DNA of 64,000 nt from Actinomycetota bacterium (GTDB lineage: Bacteria > Actinomycetota > Actinomycetes > S36-B12 > CAIYMF01). The notes beneath the pieces are model-generated. The model saw nothing but the letters and a program-made list of their open reading frames with translations, was not told the DNA's origin and did no database searches. The stretch is from positions 531-64,530 of the forward strand of contig JAPLAU010000015.1 of assembly GCA_026393115.1 (NCBI GenBank), written 5' to 3'. The translations under genes were made by a program, and so were the position numbers. Positions 63,544 to 64,000 of the stretch are shown here, one piece after another; the stretch's first letter is position 1; the number at the start of each line of letters is the position of its first letter.

Positions 63544-64000
63544 GCAGACAGTCCTCCGCCACTGCTTCCGCCCGAGTCGGGCGCATCGGTAGGCGGATTG
63601 AGAAGTCGTTCCTCAAAGATCTTCACGATCGCGGGAACGGTGGTCTTGCCCTCGACCGGAATCTGGGCGCCATCGGGTTGCGGAAAGTACACGCCGATGA
63701 ACAGCGGGCCCCGCTTGAGATACACAACGACCGACGACGACGTTGTGCCGCTGCTGTCGGTGCGCTCGATTCGGTAGGCGAGTCGGTCAACGCCCTCGGT
63801 CTTATCCCACGAAGCATCAGCATCGGGGGTGATGCGGGTGGTGGACGTCGTTCCGGTCGTTGGGTCAGTGACCGGGTCTGTCGAACATGACGCCGCGGTT
63901 GACTTCAGTTCGTCGAATGCCTGGGCGGTCGCGTCAGCCGACTTGTAACGCACAGCTTCGGTGCTCAGTGCAGCAAGAGTGCTCTGGACGTCAAGAGCGG
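63540..64000 (-). CDS. Probable extracytoplasmic sensor-domain protein (5' end outside window)
   Basis: The frame remains open to the right edge, so the start is missing; a GTG at 63953 is not the true start because the upstream residues (ALDVQSTLAALSTEAVRYKS) continue a protein. Visible parts include AQAFDELKSTAASCSTDP and LKRGPLFIGVYFPQPDG, with a Ser/Gly/Pro-rich C terminus (PPTDAPDSGGSSGGG). The pattern resembles PknH-like extracellular sensor domains or secreted lipoproteins of actinobacteria; this is tentative. It converges on the CsoR-type gene. Confidence 0.6.
   Translation of the reverse strand, partial: ALDVQSTLAALSTEAVRYKSADATAQAFDELKSTAASCSTDPVTDPTTGTTSTTRITPDADASWDKTEGVDRLAYRIERTDSSGTTSSSVVVYLKRGPLFIGVYFPQPDGAQIPVEGKTTVPAIVKIFEERLLNPPTDAPDSGGSSGGGLSA

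Overview
The window is a dense stretch of a high-GC bacterial chromosome, most likely an actinobacterium (Actinomycetota). The evidence is a DUF3040 membrane protein, a luciferase-like (F420-type) oxidoreductase, an actinobacterial-style histidase with a Cys-Ser-Gly MIO triad, many GTG starts, and several genes whose start codon lies 6-7 bases after a TANNNT -10 box, as in leaderless mRNAs. Genus cannot be read from the sequence. No rRNA, tRNA, CRISPR array, transposase or phage gene was seen, and no gap between genes exceeds about 225 bases.

Region 1 (1-12130, all +) looks like oxidative sugar-acid or polyol catabolism. It holds the end of an IlvD/Edd dehydratase, two enolase-superfamily proteins, a D-2-hydroxyacid dehydrogenase, a GMC oxidoreductase with a small subunit, LhgO, a cyclase-family hydrolase, a GlcG/HbpS protein, two SDRs, a zinc alcohol dehydrogenase, a VOC protein and a MaoC hydratase. 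Long hairpins at 4823-4863 and 8228-8257 divide it into transcription units.

Region 2 (12127-32291) is acyl-CoA metabolism. It has three AMP-dependent acyl-CoA ligases, four acyl-CoA dehydrogenases or subunits, crotonases, a thiolase, an HSD10-like SDR, a kinase-like (APH-fold) protein next to an ACAD10/11-type dehydrogenase, and a 4-hydroxybutyryl-CoA dehydratase-like flavoprotein that keeps its putative Fe-S ligands. Two TetR regulators sit in minus-strand operons. The octamer CGTTCGTT occurs in all five promoter regions around these operons and suggests a local regulon.

Region 3 (32288-44025) is a second and less familiar catabolic module: an alpha-methylacyl-CoA racemase, two more cyclase-family proteins, a fused E1 dehydrogenase without E2/E3, an enoyl-CoA hydratase, a 3-hydroxyacyl-CoA dehydrogenase, a metallo-beta-lactamase-fold lactonase, a ketopantoate-reductase-like enzyme, a BKACE enzyme, a gamma-carbonic-anhydrase-like protein, a DUF6282 hydrolase and a Dabb protein. 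Its substrate is not recognisable. No transporter accompanies any of these catabolic genes.

Region 4 (44082-64000) is mostly housekeeping and signalling: HxlR/DoxX, small membrane proteins, a DUF3048 lipoprotein, an FMN 2-hydroxyacid oxidase, a Cache-HAMP receptor without an output domain, a Ca2+/cation antiporter, a DUF4239 protein, a class III aminotransferase, the hutUIH histidine-degradation operon with a divergent IclR regulator, an acyl-CoA dehydrogenase/DUF302 pair, a two-component system divergent from a secreted three-repeat protein, and a CsoR/CstR-type repressor with its operator. A small repeat with a hairpin occurs three times (15841, 53584, 58808). Two of the copies, in inverted orientation, bracket the hut cluster, and one of them lies inside the iclR reading frame.
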